From Methylocystaceae bacterium (GTDB lineage Bacteria > Pseudomonadota > Alphaproteobacteria > Rhizobiales > Beijerinckiaceae): a DNA stretch of 54,354 nucleotides. The notes beneath the pieces were generated by a model. That model did no database searches. It was not told the DNA's origin and was given only the letters and a program-made list of their open reading frames with translations. Within the stretch, counting starts at the first letter, position 1. Each line of letters starts with the position of its first letter. Of this stretch, positions 10,697 through 23,272 are shown piece after piece. The position numbers and the translations under genes were made by a program. The stretch lies in assembly GCA_009773555.1 (NCBI GenBank), contig WSXZ01000019.1, positions 1 through 54,354 of the forward strand. Reading direction: 5' to 3'.

Positions 10697-12724
10697 TCAC
10701 GGTAAAGCTTCGCTATTAGAGTAAAGAGACAGCCCCGGATGGAAATGCGGATCGTCGCGAATGACGGCGCGCCAGCGTTCGTAAAACGCGCGGCGCTCGG
10801 TCTCGTAGACGCGTTGCAGACGCAGCGCGCCGCCGCCGCGGCTCGCCGACTGACGATGGATAAGAATCGTCTGCGTGTGGCAGATCGTGCGCCAGCCTCG
10901 CGCCGCCAGTCGCAGGCATAAGTCGACGTCGTTCAACTCGACGGGAAGATTGATCTCATCGAAGCCTCCGACGGCGTCGAATTTGTCTCGTTCGATCATC
11001 ATGCAGGCGCCGGTCACCGCCGAGACGTCGTGCGGCAAGACATTTCGGCTCATCCAGCCGCGATCGTCTTCTGTCACGCCGGCGCCGAAATGGCCTGCGA
11101 CGCCGCCCATGCCGAGCAGGACACCGACGTGCTGAACGCGGCCGCCGGGATAAAGGAGCTTCGCGCCCACGGCGCCGACATCCGGCGCCGATGCAAAAAA
11201 GAGCAGCCGTTCGATCCAGTCCGGCGTCACCACCTCGGTGTCATTGTTGAGGAAAATTAGGTAGTCGCCGCGCCCCGCGCCCGCGCCGGCGTTGCACAGG
11301 GCGGAGAAATTGAAGGCGCCTGACTTGTTCAGGACCTTGAGCCGCGAATCCTTCGCTTGCAGCGCCTGCAGCAACGCCTGTGTGCGCGGCTCGACGCTGT
11401 CATTGTCGACCACGATGACGTCGAATTGTGGATAGAGACTCTTGCGCAGCAGGCTGTCGAGACAGGGCGCGAGCAGATCGATGCGGTCGCGCGTCGGAAT
11501 GATGACGGTCACCGCAGGCGGGGGGCCGCGGAACACAGCGTCAATCGTCGTTCGTCGCCCGCTCGCCGCGCGCGCAAGGCGAAACAAGGGCCGGCGCAGC
11601 GCGCCGACGACGTCGTGTCCCGCGCGTGACAGCAGCCGGTCGATCAGTTCGTCGGCGCCGGCTTCGATCCAGTCGGACTCCGCGGCGAGAAGGCTTGCGC
11701 GAACGCAGGCCGCGCGGCCGACATAATTTTCAAAACGATGAAGCGTCGGGCTCCAGCCGGGTTTGTAGATCGGGCGCAAGGCGTCGCCTTCGCCGACGGT
11801 TTCATCCGCATAGGCGATGGCGTGCTGCGGATGGCGGGCGAAATGTTCGACAAAGCAGGCGCAGGCGTGGGGCGCCAGACGATCTCCGGCGACGAGCGGC
11901 AGCACGAGATCGCGACCGTCGAATTGCGCCCCGTCGGTCTTTGTGAAAACGGCGCAGTGCGGATAGGTTTGCGCCGCGACGCTTTCCCACGTCGTTTCAA
12001 TGTCGCGCGGCGACGCGCCGCGGGCGTCGACCAGCGCGACCACTTTCGGCGCCTTTGCCCATTCGCTCCGAGCCCGGTCGAAGTCGGGGTCGCTCTCGCG
12101 CGTTCGCGCGGCGCGCCAGGACGGGTACGTCGACATCGGCGCGGCGCCGAGCGCCCAGCGCCAGTTGAGCTCCGCTTCCTGCGTCAGTCCGACCATATCG
12201 GCCGACAAAGCGAAGAACAGACGCTTGGGCGCCGCCGACGCTTGGCGCAGCGCCTCGATGCGGCCCAGCGGCCGCGCGCCCAATATGCGGAAGCTGAAGG
12301 CCCCGGAACGATTGGTCGGGCTGATCCAGACCTCGGTCGTCTCGCGCGGAACGCGCCCGATCCAAAGCCCAACGCCTTCGCAAGGCGATGGCAGAATGTG
12401 CTCTTTGAATTCCTCGCCAATCCAAAATCGCAGGATCGGCCGCACCGGCGCGTCATAGACGCTCGCCGTATAGCGAAGTTCGACGAATCTCCCAGGCGGA
12501 AATCCCTTCAAGCCGCAAAAGCGCAGCCAAGGCTCCTGCGACAGCGCAAGGAAGCCGTCTTGCTCGCGCCGAACGTCGCGCGCGGGCTCCAAGGAAATGG
12601 GGTCGCTCGCAGCGTCTGACGGCGGCAATTCAGCGCCCCCCTGTGGCGCAAACGCGCAAACTATAGGAGTCGGCGACGATTCCAGCGTCGGAAAACGAAC
12701 GCGCTTCGATAATAGTCTCCACAA
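10697..12724 (-). CDS. large GT2-family glycosyltransferase
   Basis: A 675-residue protein whose C-terminal half is a GT-A glycosyltransferase family 2 domain. From about residue 405 it reads VTVIIPTRDRIDLLAPCLDSL, followed by VIVVDNDS, the metal-binding FLNNDTEV motif and GGFDEINLPVELNDVDLCLR. The N-terminal 400 residues contain a beta-rich module and a degenerate glycosyltransferase-like region (KVVALVDARG, FVEHFARHPQHAIAYADE), as in bipartite O-antigen or rhamnan synthases. Only a TTG without a clear ribosome-binding site is available at 12724, so the start is uncertain. Cell-surface polysaccharide assembly is inferred from family and locus. Confidence 0.82.
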   Translation of the reverse strand: MWRLLSKRVRFPTLESSPTPIVCAFAPQGGAELPPSDAASDPISLEPARDVRREQDGFLALSQEPWLRFCGLKGFPPGRFVELRYTASVYDAPVRPILRFWIGEEFKEHILPSPCEGVGLWIGRVPRETTEVWISPTNRSGAFSFRILGARPLGRIEALRQASAAPKRLFFALSADMVGLTQEAELNWRWALGAAPMSTYPSWRAARTRESDPDFDRARSEWAKAPKVVALVDARGASPRDIETTWESVAAQTYPHCAVFTKTDGAQFDGRDLVLPLVAGDRLAPHACACFVEHFARHPQHAIAYADETVGEGDALRPIYKPGWSPTLHRFENYVGRAACVRASLLAAESDWIEAGADELIDRLLSRAGHDVVGALRRPLFRLARAASGRRTTIDAVFRGPPPAVTVIIPTRDRIDLLAPCLDSLLRKSLYPQFDVIVVDNDSVEPRTQALLQALQAKDSRLKVLNKSGAFNFSALCNAGAGAGRGDYLIFLNNDTEVVTPDWIERLLFFASAPDVGAVGAKLLYPGGRVQHVGVLLGMGGVAGHFGAGVTEDDRGWMSRNVLPHDVSAVTGACMMIERDKFDAVGGFDEINLPVELNDVDLCLRLAARGWRTICHTQTILIHRQSASRGGGALRLQRVYETERRAFYERWRAVIRDDPHFHPGLSLYSNSEALP

Positions 12725-13106
12725 TGTCGCATTTGGCGGCCGCGCCCGAACGACCGGAACAAAAGAATTACGTCAGAACCCGGCGGGAAACTATGGGCGC
12801 ATCGCCGTGAGGTCAACACGCGCGCTTTCGAGCGATTCTCGCAAAATTGGATGTGAATTCAGAGGCCGCAATGCGCGGGCTCTTAGCATCTGCGTGCGGC
12901 GATTGGTCGAGCCGAGACGGGACGCGACGCCTGCCATTGGATGCGGCAGGGCAGGGTCTCGCGTTTACTGCGTTTGTTTGCGGGTTCCTCGTCAAATAGC
13001 AGTAAAGAACGAATTCATGGGCCGGAACGGGAGAATTGACATGGCGGCTCGGACGCCGACCTCGCTTGGTTGGCGACGATCGGCTAAGCGACAGTTTCAA
13101 GATTTC
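12725..13106. other. intergenic region without recognisable gene
   Basis: About 380 bases lie between the divergent glycosyltransferase gene and the promoter of the translation operon. Open frames here look like shadows with no conserved motif. A TTGACA at about 13036 lacks a convincing matching -10. I see no RNA gene or mobile element. Confidence 0.5.
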
Positions 13107-13135
13107 TTGATTTTTCGCCCTTCCCCTGCCATATA
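13107..13135 (+). promoter_or_regulatory. candidate sigma-70 promoter of the rimP operon
   Basis: TTGATT at 13107-13112 and CATATA at 13130-13135 are separated by 17 bases in an otherwise GC-rich region. Transcription would start near 13142 and give a leader of about 108 bases before the rimP start at 13250. This was matched by eye only. Confidence 0.5.
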
Positions 13136-13183
13136 GGGCCGATCTTCATCTCATAAGGATCATTCTCGGATGATCGCCGATTG

Positions 13184-13215
13184 AGAGTGGGGCCCTCCGG
13201 GGACCCGCTCTTTTT
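13184..13215 (+). terminator. terminator-like hairpin in the rimP leader
   Basis: AGAGTGGG (13184-13191) pairs with CCCGCTCT (13204-13211, one G-T wobble), with additional inner pairing, and is followed by a run of five T at 13211-13215. It lies between the candidate promoter and rimP, so it would act as an attenuator rather than ending an upstream gene. A small perfect hairpin (GATCAT/ATGATC, 13158-13175) precedes it and could form part of an alternative fold. Confidence 0.6.
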
Positions 13216-13249
13216 GCTTTACTCCGTTCGAGAGCTTCAAGGACAGCGC

Positions 13250-14005
13250 TTGACGCAAAACGCCGCCGCCAGCACGACCTTTGACGAACCGCGTCTCACC
13301 AGTGAGACCGGCGTCGTCGCGCGCGTCGCGCATCTTGTAGAGCCGGTGCTGGCGCAGTTGGGCTACCGACTTGTGCGCGTGCGGCTCTTGCAGCAGAACG
13401 GACCGATTCTGCAGATCATGGCGGAGCGTCCGGACGGAACGATGACCGTTGATGATTGCGAGGCGGCGAGCCAGGCGCTGTCGCCCGAACTCGACGTCGC
13501 CGATCTCATCGCCACTGAATATCGCCTGGAGATTTCTTCTCCGGGCGTCGATCGCCCGCTGGTGCGTCTGTCGGATTTTCACCGCGCCATCGGTCATGAG
13601 GTGAAGATCGAACTCACTCATCCCGTGGCGAGCGGACGCAAGCGTTTTCGTGGCGTCATTCGCGGCGTCGAAGGCGAGGGACAAGGCGCGACGCTGGCGC
13701 TGGAGCGCACCGACGCGCGCTCGGATGAAGAAAAAGCCGTGACGCTGCCGCTCGCCGATCTTGACGAAGGCCGGCTGGTGCTGACCGAGTCGCTCATTCG
13801 CGAGTCGCTGCGGACCGGAAAGCTCCAACAGACGGAAGAGAAGCAGGAGGAGGCGGACGCGGAGGAGCGTCCGCGCCGCGGACCGGGACGCTTTCGCGGC
13901 CCCTCGCAACAGAAGCAAAAACCGCTGGCTCCGGCCGGCGTGCAAACCCAGTTCAAGAAGGCCGGCGGCAAACCAAAGCCCCCCGGCCGTTCGAGGGGAG
14001 ACTAA
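13250..14005 (+). CDS. rimP: ribosome maturation factor RimP
   Basis: Needed for maturation of the 30S ribosomal subunit. The 251-residue protein shows the RimP N-terminal alpha/beta domain ([19 protein letters not shown]) and the conserved [11 protein letters not shown] motif, then an SH3-like C-terminal domain. A charged tail ([19 protein letters not shown]) is longer than in enterobacteria. The TTG at 13250 is chosen because AAGGA lies six bases upstream and the residues before it are non-conserved. The order rimP-nusA-ylxR-infB is the standard arrangement. Confidence 0.92.
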   Translation: MTQNAAASTTFDEPRLTSETGVVARVAHLVEPVLAQLGYRLVRVRLLQQNGPILQIMAERPDGTMTVDDCEAASQALSPELDVADLIATEYRLEISSPGVDRPLVRLSDFHRAIGHEVKIELTHPVASGRKRFRGVIRGVEGEGQGATLALERTDARSDEEKAVTLPLADLDEGRLVLTESLIRESLRTGKLQQTEEKQEEADAEERPRRGPGRFRGPSQQKQKPLAPAGVQTQFKKAGGKPKPPGRSRGD

Positions 14006-14007
14006 CA

Positions 14008-15603
14008 ATGGCCGTCAGCGCCAACCGACTTGAGATTTTGCAGATCGCCGAAGCCGTCGCGCGCGAAAAATCGATCGACCGTTCGATCGTCATCGCGTCG
14101 ATGGAGGACGCGTTGCAGAAGGCGGCGCGCTCGCGCTACGGCCAGGAAACCGAAGTGCGCGCCGAGATCAATTCCAAGACGGGCGAAGTTCGCTTCTCGC
14201 GGCTGCTGCTCGTCGTCGACGAGGTCGAAAACGATTCGACGCAGATTTCGCTCGCCGAAGCGCGCAAGCGCAATCCGGCGGCGCAGTCCGGCGACTGGAT
14301 CTCGGAGACGCTGCCGCCCTTCGACTTCGGCCGCATCGCCGCGCAGTCTGCAAAGCAGATTATCGTGCAGAAAGTGCGCGAGGCCGAGCGCGACCGCCAG
14401 TATGAAGAATACAAGGATCGTATCGGCGAAATCGTCAACGGCGTGGTCAAGCGCGTCGAATACGGCAATGTCGTCATCGACCTTGGCCGCGGCGAAGCCA
14501 TTATCCGCCGCGACGAGATGATCCCGCGCGAAATGTTCCGCCCGGGCGATCGAGCCCGCGCCTATGTCTATGATGTGCGCCGCGAGCAGCGGGGCCCGCA
14601 GATCTTCCTCTCGCGCACCCATCCGCAATTCATGGCGAAGCTGTTCAAGCAGGAAGTGCCGGAGATCTATGACGGCGTGATCGAGGTGAAGTCGGTCGCC
14701 CGCGATCCGGGTTCGCGCGCCAAGATCGCCGTGGTGTCGCGCGATTCCTCGATCGATCCTGTCGGCGCCTGCGTCGGCATGCGCGGCTCCCGCGTTCAGG
14801 CGGTCGTCGGCGAGCTGCAGGGCGAGCGCATCGACATCATTCCCTGGTCCGCGGACGCCGCGACCTTCATCGTCAATGCGTTGCAGCCCGCGGAAGTGGT
14901 CAAGGTCGTCCTCGACGAGGACAGTTCACGCATCGAGGTCGTGGTGCCGGACGATCAGCTGTCGCTCGCGATCGGCCGACGCGGCCAGAATGTGCGTCTC
15001 GCCTCACAGCTGACCGGCTGGGACATCGATATTCTCACTGAGGCCGAAGAGTCGGAGCGCCGGCAGAGGGAATTCGTCGAGCGCACGAAGTCGTTCATGA
15101 ACGCCATCGACGTCGACGAGGTCGTCGGGCGGCTGCTGGCGTCCGAGGGCTTCCGTTCGGTCGAGGAGCTCGCCTATGTCGAACTTCCTGAACTCGCGAC
15201 GATCGAAGGCTTCGACGAGGATACCGCCGCCGAAATTCAGAACCGCGCCAAGAACTATCTGGAGCGCATCGAGGCGGAGAACGAAGAGCGCCGCAAGGCG
15301 CTGGGCGTCGCCGACGACCTGCGCGAGATCGAGGGCCTGACGACCGCGATGATGGTGAAGCTCGGCGAAAACGACGTGAAGACGATGGAGGATTTCGCCG
15401 GCTGCGTGCCGGACGATCTCGTCGGCTGGAGCGAGAAGAAGGATGGCGAGACGGTCAAGCACGAGGGCTATTTCGAGGGCATTGACCTGTCGCGTGAAGA
15501 GGCTGAAGCGATGATCATGTTCGCGCGGGTGCGCGTGGGCTGGATCGAGGAGCCGGTGGCGCCGGCCGAGGTCGAGGCTGAAGCTCAGGCGGAAGGCGAA
15601 TAG
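14008..15603 (+). CDS. nusA: transcription termination/antitermination protein NusA
   Basis: Binds RNA polymerase and nascent RNA to modulate pausing, termination and antitermination. The 531-residue protein has the N-terminal polymerase-binding domain, an S1 domain ([21 protein letters not shown], about residues 135-200), and KH domains ([38 protein letters not shown]). Two acidic C-terminal repeats follow, as usual in proteobacteria. It starts two bases after the rimP stop. Confidence 0.96.
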   Translation: MAVSANRLEILQIAEAVAREKSIDRSIVIASMEDALQKAARSRYGQETEVRAEINSKTGEVRFSRLLLVVDEVENDSTQISLAEARKRNPAAQSGDWISETLPPFDFGRIAAQSAKQIIVQKVREAERDRQYEEYKDRIGEIVNGVVKRVEYGNVVIDLGRGEAIIRRDEMIPREMFRPGDRARAYVYDVRREQRGPQIFLSRTHPQFMAKLFKQEVPEIYDGVIEVKSVARDPGSRAKIAVVSRDSSIDPVGACVGMRGSRVQAVVGELQGERIDIIPWSADAATFIVNALQPAEVVKVVLDEDSSRIEVVVPDDQLSLAIGRRGQNVRLASQLTGWDIDILTEAEESERRQREFVERTKSFMNAIDVDEVVGRLLASEGFRSVEELAYVELPELATIEGFDEDTAAEIQNRAKNYLERIEAENEERRKALGVADDLREIEGLTTAMMVKLGENDVKTMEDFAGCVPDDLVGWSEKKDGETVKHEGYFEGIDLSREEAEAMIMFARVRVGWIEEPVAPAEVEAEAQAEGE

Positions 15604-15619
15604 CGGATTGATCGAGGGC

Positions 15620-16273
15620 ATGACGCGCGAGCCGCACGTTTCGGAGAGGACCTGCATCGTGACGCGCCAGAGCGGCGCGCCCGAGGCGATGATCCGCTTT
15701 GTGCGCGGGCCGGACGGCGCGCTGGCGCCCGACATCAAGGCGCGGCTTCCGGGCCGCGGCGTCTGGGTGACCGCGCGCGCCGACGTCGTTGCGCAGGCGG
15801 CGCAAAAGCGTCTGTTTGCGCGCGCGCTGAAGACACAGATCGACGCCGCGCCGCAATTGGCCGAGGACGTTGACCGATTGCTCGAAGCTGATTGTCTGCA
15901 GATGCTGTCGCTGGCCAATAAGGCGGGCGCCGTTGTGGCGGGCTTCGGCAAGGTCGCCGACGCCCTCGCGCAAGGTTCTGTCCGCGCGCTGATCGAAGCC
16001 CGCGACGGCGGCGAAGACGGCAAGCGCAAGCTTGCCCAAGCGGCCCGGCGCGCCGGGTCGACGACCCCCGTCATCGGCTTATTTTCGTCGGTGCAATTGG
16101 ATTTGGCGTTGGGCCGCACAAATGTGATACATGCTGCCCTCGCCGGGAGCGGTCCGACGACGGCTTTCATCGGGCGATGCCGTCGACTCGCCGCCTATCG
16201 GGGCGTATGCATCGACGGCGCGACGGCGGCGGGCGACGAAAACGAGGCGAAGCCGAACGGCTGCGCAGACTGA
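15620..16273 (+). CDS. YlxR-family RNA-binding protein (DUF448)
   Basis: A 217-residue protein that combines a YlxR/DUF448 domain with an L7Ae-like C-terminal domain. The YlxR part has the signature ERTCIVTRQSGAPEAMIRFV and the GRGVWV motif. The second part (LEADCLQMLSLANKAGAVVAGF, residues about 90-180) resembles the ribosomal L7Ae/YlxQ fold, a fusion common in alphaproteobacteria. Placement between nusA and infB is conserved. The ATG at 15620 is used; a TTG at 15608 is possible. A ribosome-linked RNA-binding role is inferred. Confidence 0.88.
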   Translation: MTREPHVSERTCIVTRQSGAPEAMIRFVRGPDGALAPDIKARLPGRGVWVTARADVVAQAAQKRLFARALKTQIDAAPQLAEDVDRLLEADCLQMLSLANKAGAVVAGFGKVADALAQGSVRALIEARDGGEDGKRKLAQAARRAGSTTPVIGLFSSVQLDLALGRTNVIHAALAGSGPTTAFIGRCRRLAAYRGVCIDGATAAGDENEAKPNGCAD

Positions 16274-16310
16274 AGTTAACGGGTCGTAGCGACCCAGGAT
16301 TGGGAACTGG

Positions 16311-18929
<2,619 letters not shown>

Positions 18930-18951
18930 GCGGCGCTGCGCCGCCGCGAAA

Positions 18952-19058
18952 CGTCATGGCCGGGCGTGTCCCGGCCATCCTCGTCGCGCTGAGCCGCGCT
19001 ACCTTCATTCATTACGCTTCATGCGCGGATGTCCGCCACAGGCGCGGGCGTGAGACGA
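18952..19058. repeat. palindromic intergenic repeat, copy 1 (degenerate)
   Basis: The first arm (18952-18987) contains the hairpin GGCCGGG-CGTGT-CCCGGCC. A degenerate second arm (GGATGTCCGCCACAGGCGCGGGCGTGA, within 19026-19058) corresponds to the inverted arm seen in the other three copies. It fills the infB-rbfA gap. Confidence 0.75.
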
Positions 19059-19078
19059 CAGCAATTACCGGGTCCAAA

Positions 19079-19507
19079 ATGTCCAGAGCTCATCACTCAC
19101 AGGCCGGGGCGCCGTCGCAGCGTATGTTGCGCGTCGGCGAACTCGTTCGTCACGCCGCCGCCCGGCTGCTCACGCGGGGCGAAATCAGCGATCCGGTGCT
19201 CGAACAGCATGTCGTGACCGTGTCGCGAGTGAAGATGAGTCCCGATCTCAAGCTCGCGACGATTTACGTCGTTCCGCTTGGCGGCAAGGATGAGCCTGAG
19301 GTGCTCGCCGCGCTGGATCGCCACAAGCGATTTTTGCGCGGGGAGATTGTGCAAGAGGTGAATTTGAAGTTCGCGCCCGAAATCCGCTTTCGCATCGACG
19401 ACACATTCGACAATGTGTCGCGCATCGACGCGCTGCTCAGTTCCGACCGTGTGAAGCGCGATCTCGCCGATGGCGACGACGCCAAAGAGGATGGCGTTGA
19501 GGAATGA
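19079..19507 (+). CDS. rbfA: 30S ribosome-binding factor RbfA
   Basis: Cold-shock-associated factor for 16S rRNA 5'-end processing and 30S maturation. The 142-residue protein shows the type II KH-like fold: [16 protein letters not shown] at the start, then [19 protein letters not shown] and [13 protein letters not shown]. The ATG at 19079 gives the conserved N terminus. An in-frame upstream extension crosses the palindromic repeat and is not family-like. The stop overlaps the truB ATG (ATGA), so the two are coupled. Confidence 0.93.
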   Translation: MSRAHHSQAGAPSQRMLRVGELVRHAAARLLTRGEISDPVLEQHVVTVSRVKMSPDLKLATIYVVPLGGKDEPEVLAALDRHKRFLRGEIVQEVNLKFAPEIRFRIDDTFDNVSRIDALLSSDRVKRDLADGDDAKEDGVEE

Positions 19508-20406
19508 GCAAAAAAAGATCGGACCGAGTCGTCGTGGACGGCTGGTTGGCGCTGGATAAGCCTGTCGGCCTGACGTCCACGCAGGCGGTGTCGCGCCTCA
19601 AGCGCATCTATAACGCCCAAAAGGCCGGCCATGCGGGCACGCTCGATCCGCTCGCGTCCGGCATACTTCCCGTCGCCTTTGGGGAAGCGACCAAGACCGT
19701 GCCCTTCGTTCAGGACGGCGAGAAGGCCTATCGCTTCACCGTGCGTTGGGGCGTCGAGACCGACACTGACGACGCCGACGGCCGCGCCGTGCGGGAAAGC
19801 GCTGTGCGGCCGGAGCGCGCCGCGATCGAAGTTCTGCTGCCGCAGTTCGTCGGCGAGATTTTGCAGACGCCGCCGCAGTTCTCGGCGATCAAAATCGCCG
19901 GCGAGCGCGCCTATGACATCGCCCGCGAGGGCGAGCTGGTCGATTTGAAGCCGCGCGTGGTCAAGATCCGCTCGCTGACGCTGATCGACGCGTCTGGCGA
20001 CGACGCGACCTTCGTCATGGAATGCGGCAAGGGCGCCTATGTGCGCGCGATCGCCCGCGATCTCGGTCGGGTTCTGGGCTGTTTCGGCCATGTCACGGCG
20101 CTGAGACGCACCCGCGTCGGGCCTTTCGTCGAGGACGACGCTTATACGCTCGACGAGATCGAAAATCAGAACATGGCCGCAGAGGCGCTGCTGTCGGTCG
20201 AGGCCGGATTGGCCGAACTGCCTTGCGTCGTTGTCGACCGCGACATGGCGGCGCGGCTGCGGCGCGGCGGCTCGGTGATTTTGCGGGGACGCGACGCGCC
20301 GCATGAGGGCATTGTCTACGCCGCTTGCGGCGGCGTGCCGGTCGCTTTCGGCGAAATCATCCAGGGCGCGCTCGCGCCGGCGCGGGTGTTTAATCTGCCG
20401 TTCTGA
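19504..20406 (+). CDS. truB: tRNA pseudouridine-55 synthase
   Basis: Makes pseudouridine at position 55 in the T-loop of tRNAs. The 300-residue protein starts [16 protein letters not shown] and carries the catalytic aspartate in [12 protein letters not shown] (about residue 48). Further family motifs are [36 protein letters not shown] and [12 protein letters not shown]. It closes the rimP-to-truB run. rpsO, often next in this order, is not here. Confidence 0.96.
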   Translation: MSKKRSDRVVVDGWLALDKPVGLTSTQAVSRLKRIYNAQKAGHAGTLDPLASGILPVAFGEATKTVPFVQDGEKAYRFTVRWGVETDTDDADGRAVRESAVRPERAAIEVLLPQFVGEILQTPPQFSAIKIAGERAYDIAREGELVDLKPRVVKIRSLTLIDASGDDATFVMECGKGAYVRAIARDLGRVLGCFGHVTALRRTRVGPFVEDDAYTLDEIENQNMAAEALLSVEAGLAELPCVVVDRDMAARLRRGGSVILRGRDAPHEGIVYAACGGVPVAFGEIIQGALAPARVFNLPF

Positions 20407-20504
20407 GCCTATTCGACAAGCGCGACGCAGCTGGACGACGCGGTGGGCATTCGTCGGCAAGCCGATCCAGCGAGGACCGGCGCATTCGACGGCGAAGCCA
20501 GCCG

Positions 20505-20717
20505 CTATTTAGGGTTTTGATGGCGCGCGCCCAAAACCTCGGCCAGCGGCGCCTTTCGCGTGGTTTCGCGAAAGCGCATGAGATCATCGATCGCGCGATT
20601 GATCTCCGCCTGTCTCACGCCAGGTTCCGCCGCTCGGCCTGTGATGCGACGCGCCTGCCTCGTGTTTTCTTCAGAAGTGCCGCCAGCGCGGGCCTGAGGG
20701 TGTTTTACATCTCGCAT
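20505..20717 (-). CDS. small hypothetical protein
   Basis: A 70-residue reading frame starting MRDVKHPQARAGG, with AGG five bases before the ATG. The second half (INRAIDDLMRFRETTRKAPLAEVLG) looks like a helical segment. It has no signal peptide, cysteine pair or known motif. It is transcribed away from murI, within the 420-base gap between truB and murI. I cannot assign a function. The opposite-strand frame here looks less protein-like. It may not be a gene. Confidence 0.4.
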   Translation of the reverse strand: MRDVKHPQARAGGTSEENTRQARRITGRAAEPGVRQAEINRAIDDLMRFRETTRKAPLAEVLGARHQNPK

Positions 20718-20827
20718 GATGCCTAATCTCGACGGGTTAGAACAACTCGTCAAATATTGTCCTCGACCGACCGGCAGTTGATCTTGTCACTGGAAGCTTG
20801 TCCTATTGGCTTCGAGATTCGCCGCAC

Positions 20828-21649
20828 ATGACCCGTCCGCCCAAACTCCTCATCTTCGACTCAGGCCTTGGCGGCCTCACGGTCTTCGCCGAGACCGTCA
20901 AGCTGCGCCCGCACGGGGATTATGTGTATTGCGCGGATGACGCCGGCTTTCCTTATGGGTCGTGGAAGGAGCCGGAACTCGTCGAACGCGTGATGGAACT
21001 GATGGAGAGGCTGATCGCCGAGCACGCGCCGGACATCGTGGTCATCGCCTGCAACACCGCTTCGACGATCGTTCTGCCCTATTTGCGCGTGCATTGGCCC
21101 GCCTTGCCTTTCGTCGGCACGGTGCCGGCGATCAAGCCGGCGGCGGAGCGCACACGGTCAAAGATGATTTCGGTGCTCGGCACGCAGGGCACGGTGGCGC
21201 GCGACTATACGCAAAACCTCATCGCGCAATTCGCCGCACATTGCTCGGTGACGCTCGTCGGCTCGAAACGTTTGGCGGGTCTCGCTGAAAGCTACATGCA
21301 TGGGGAAGGCGTGAGAGACGCCGACATCGGCGCGGAGATTGCTCCCTGCTTCAAGGAAAAAGGCGGCAGGCGCACGGACGCCATCGTTCTCGCCTGCACG
21401 CATTATCCGCTGCTGGTCGACGAGTTCAAACGTCTTGCGCCCTGGCCGGTCGAGTGGATCGACCCCGCGCCGGCGATCGCGCGGCGCGCGGATCAATTGC
21501 TTGGCGAGCGCTTCGGCGCGGATGCGCCGGGACGCCAGCCAGTCTCCCGTAGCATCATCTTCACGAGCGGCGCGCGTCCCCCGGCGCCGCTTGCCGCGAC
21601 GCTCGCGCGCTACGGCCTTGCGTGGACCGCTGTTGTCCCTACCGCCTAG
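20828..21649 (+). CDS. murI: glutamate racemase
   Basis: Interconverts L- and D-glutamate and supplies D-Glu for peptidoglycan. The 273-residue protein has the FDSGLGGLTVF motif at the N terminus and the two catalytic cysteine motifs ACNTAST (about residue 77) and ACTHYPLL (about residue 190). The ATG at 20828 starts immediately before the conserved domain. An upstream in-frame start would add ten non-conserved residues. It converges with the peroxidase gene. Confidence 0.94.
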   Translation: MTRPPKLLIFDSGLGGLTVFAETVKLRPHGDYVYCADDAGFPYGSWKEPELVERVMELMERLIAEHAPDIVVIACNTASTIVLPYLRVHWPALPFVGTVPAIKPAAERTRSKMISVLGTQGTVARDYTQNLIAQFAAHCSVTLVGSKRLAGLAESYMHGEGVRDADIGAEIAPCFKEKGGRRTDAIVLACTHYPLLVDEFKRLAPWPVEWIDPAPAIARRADQLLGERFGADAPGRQPVSRSIIFTSGARPPAPLAATLARYGLAWTAVVPTA

Positions 21650-21699
21650 CGCGGCGCGTGGTCGAGTTTCGCCAAAGCGCAAATGCTCATAAAGGCGCG

Positions 21700-22956
21700 C
21701 TATGGCTTGTTCCGATCGGTCAAGGTTTCGAGAAAGGCGACGATGGCGTCGATGTCCTTTTCGGACAGCCGCGGCTTTTCCCCGGGCTTGCGATCGTAGG
21801 GAACCTCGTCGACGTTGACGTTGTCATGCGCGGAGGCGGGCAGGTCGTCGTATTTTTCCGCTTTGCCGCGCCGGTCTTTGGGATACCAGCGGCCGGGATC
21901 GGTGTCGCGCGTCGCATAAAAGGCGACGACGTCGCGCAGTCTGTCGAAGACGCCATTGTGCAGATAGGGGCCGGTGACGGCGATGTTGCGCAAGGTCGGC
22001 ACTTTGAAGGCGCCGCAGACGCTCTCGACCTTGAAGCCCGCGGGAGCGACGTCAGCGAGTCCTGCTCGCGCGCACAGGCCGAGATCGGGAGCTGAATCAG
22101 CCTTCGCCGCGCTCGGAATCGCTTTATTTCGTGGGCCGCCGAGCGCGTCATAGGTGAAGTCGGTGAAGAGCCAGTCCTGCGGATTGCGCGAATCTTCCTT
22201 GCCGGCGTGGCAGGCGAGACAATTGCCTTTCTTTGGGTCCTTGAAGAGTTCGAAGCCTTTCTTCTCCAGCGCCGTCAACTGCGCTTGCCCGCGCAGATAA
22301 TCGTCGAATTTGGAGGCGAAGGGATGAAAGCGCGCGCTCGCCTCGAAGGCGACGACGGCTTGCGCGAGCTTCACGAAGGCGGCGTCCGGATCGGCGAAGA
22401 CATTGTCGCTATAGACCTGGCGGGCAAGGTCGGCGTACGCGCCATCACGCACCGTCTCGACGACGAAGCGTTTTGATGGCGCGTTCATTTCGAGCGGATC
22501 GAGCATCGGACCTTCGACCTGGGCGAGGAGATCGCGCGCGCGCCCGTCGAAGAACTGTCCGCCAGCCGGAATTTTTTCGATCTTCCCGGTTTCTTCATCC
22601 TTATCGTCGATGAATTCGAAGGGCGGCGCGAAGGACGCATACATGATCGACGGCGTGTTGCGCTTGCCAAGAGACGTCGGCAGCGAGCCCCGCGCCACGG
22701 CAGGGACGCTCGAACCATTGTTGCCCTGAAAGGCCGTCGCGGCGTCATGGCAGGAGGCGCAGGAGACGCCCGCCGGACGCGACAGGCTCGCATCTTCGAA
22801 CACGCGCTTGCCGAGAAGTTCGAGCGTCGTCAGGCCGCGTTCGTCCGCCGCGCCGGCGCGAGGTGGCGCAGGCTGCGCGGAGAGCGGGGAGCCGAGCACG
22901 GCGAAGACGGCGCAAAGCGCGGCTTGGCGCGCCTTGCGTAGACAGGAAAGGGTCAC
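21700..22956 (-). CDS. secreted di-heme cytochrome c peroxidase family protein
   Basis: MauG/CcpA-family periplasmic di-heme protein of about 418 residues. The two heme c sites are CASCH and CLACH; other family features are FFDGRARDLLAQVEGPM and VPTLRNIAVTGPYLHNG. A signal peptide (LRKARQAALCAVFAVLGSPLSA, in parts) follows a GTG at 22956. A TTG at 23028 is an alternative start. The likely role is peroxide reduction or oxidation of a partner protein. MbnH of methanobactin systems belongs to the same broad family, but there is no MbnP-like partner beside it, so I do not call it MbnH. Confidence 0.85.
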   Translation of the reverse strand: MTLSCLRKARQAALCAVFAVLGSPLSAQPAPPRAGAADERGLTTLELLGKRVFEDASLSRPAGVSCASCHDAATAFQGNNGSSVPAVARGSLPTSLGKRNTPSIMYASFAPPFEFIDDKDEETGKIEKIPAGGQFFDGRARDLLAQVEGPMLDPLEMNAPSKRFVVETVRDGAYADLARQVYSDNVFADPDAAFVKLAQAVVAFEASARFHPFASKFDDYLRGQAQLTALEKKGFELFKDPKKGNCLACHAGKEDSRNPQDWLFTDFTYDALGGPRNKAIPSAAKADSAPDLGLCARAGLADVAPAGFKVESVCGAFKVPTLRNIAVTGPYLHNGVFDRLRDVVAFYATRDTDPGRWYPKDRRGKAEKYDDLPASAHDNVNVDEVPYDRKPGEKPRLSEKDIDAIVAFLETLTDRNKP

Positions 22957-23272
22957 TTGAGCAGCCCGTTGGAAAAGAGAAGCGCGTTCGTCGCGCGTTG
23001 CGAAAACTTTAGGAATCGCGCGGCGCAAAGGTCAATTTCGTTAATTTGGATATCTTCCAGCAAGCGTGCGCGTTTACGCTGAAGCCGGCCCGGCGCAACT
23101 GCAAGCTGAGCCGTCCACTCACATCCAAGAGACTGAAATTAACGAGGTTTAATCTCCTCAAAGCAACCTGGCGCAGTACAGCCACATTTTAACGTTTGTC
23201 TGGACGCGGATGGTGCGACCGCGCGCGACTCATCGCGGAGTCCTTGGCGCGCGCCAATGAAAGGGTTCAGGC
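22957..23272. other. intergenic region, no gene recognised
   Basis: About 316 bases between the divergent peroxidase gene and the proline/alanine-rich membrane-protein gene. It is less GC-rich than its neighbours and should contain both promoters, but I cannot identify them with confidence. No open frame with coding character and no RNA fold was noticed. Confidence 0.5.

Noticed and set aside
21700-22956. Di-heme peroxidase considered as MbnH
   Set aside because: It is in the same broad family, but it is 25 kb from the mbn operon and no MbnP-like partner is adjacent.
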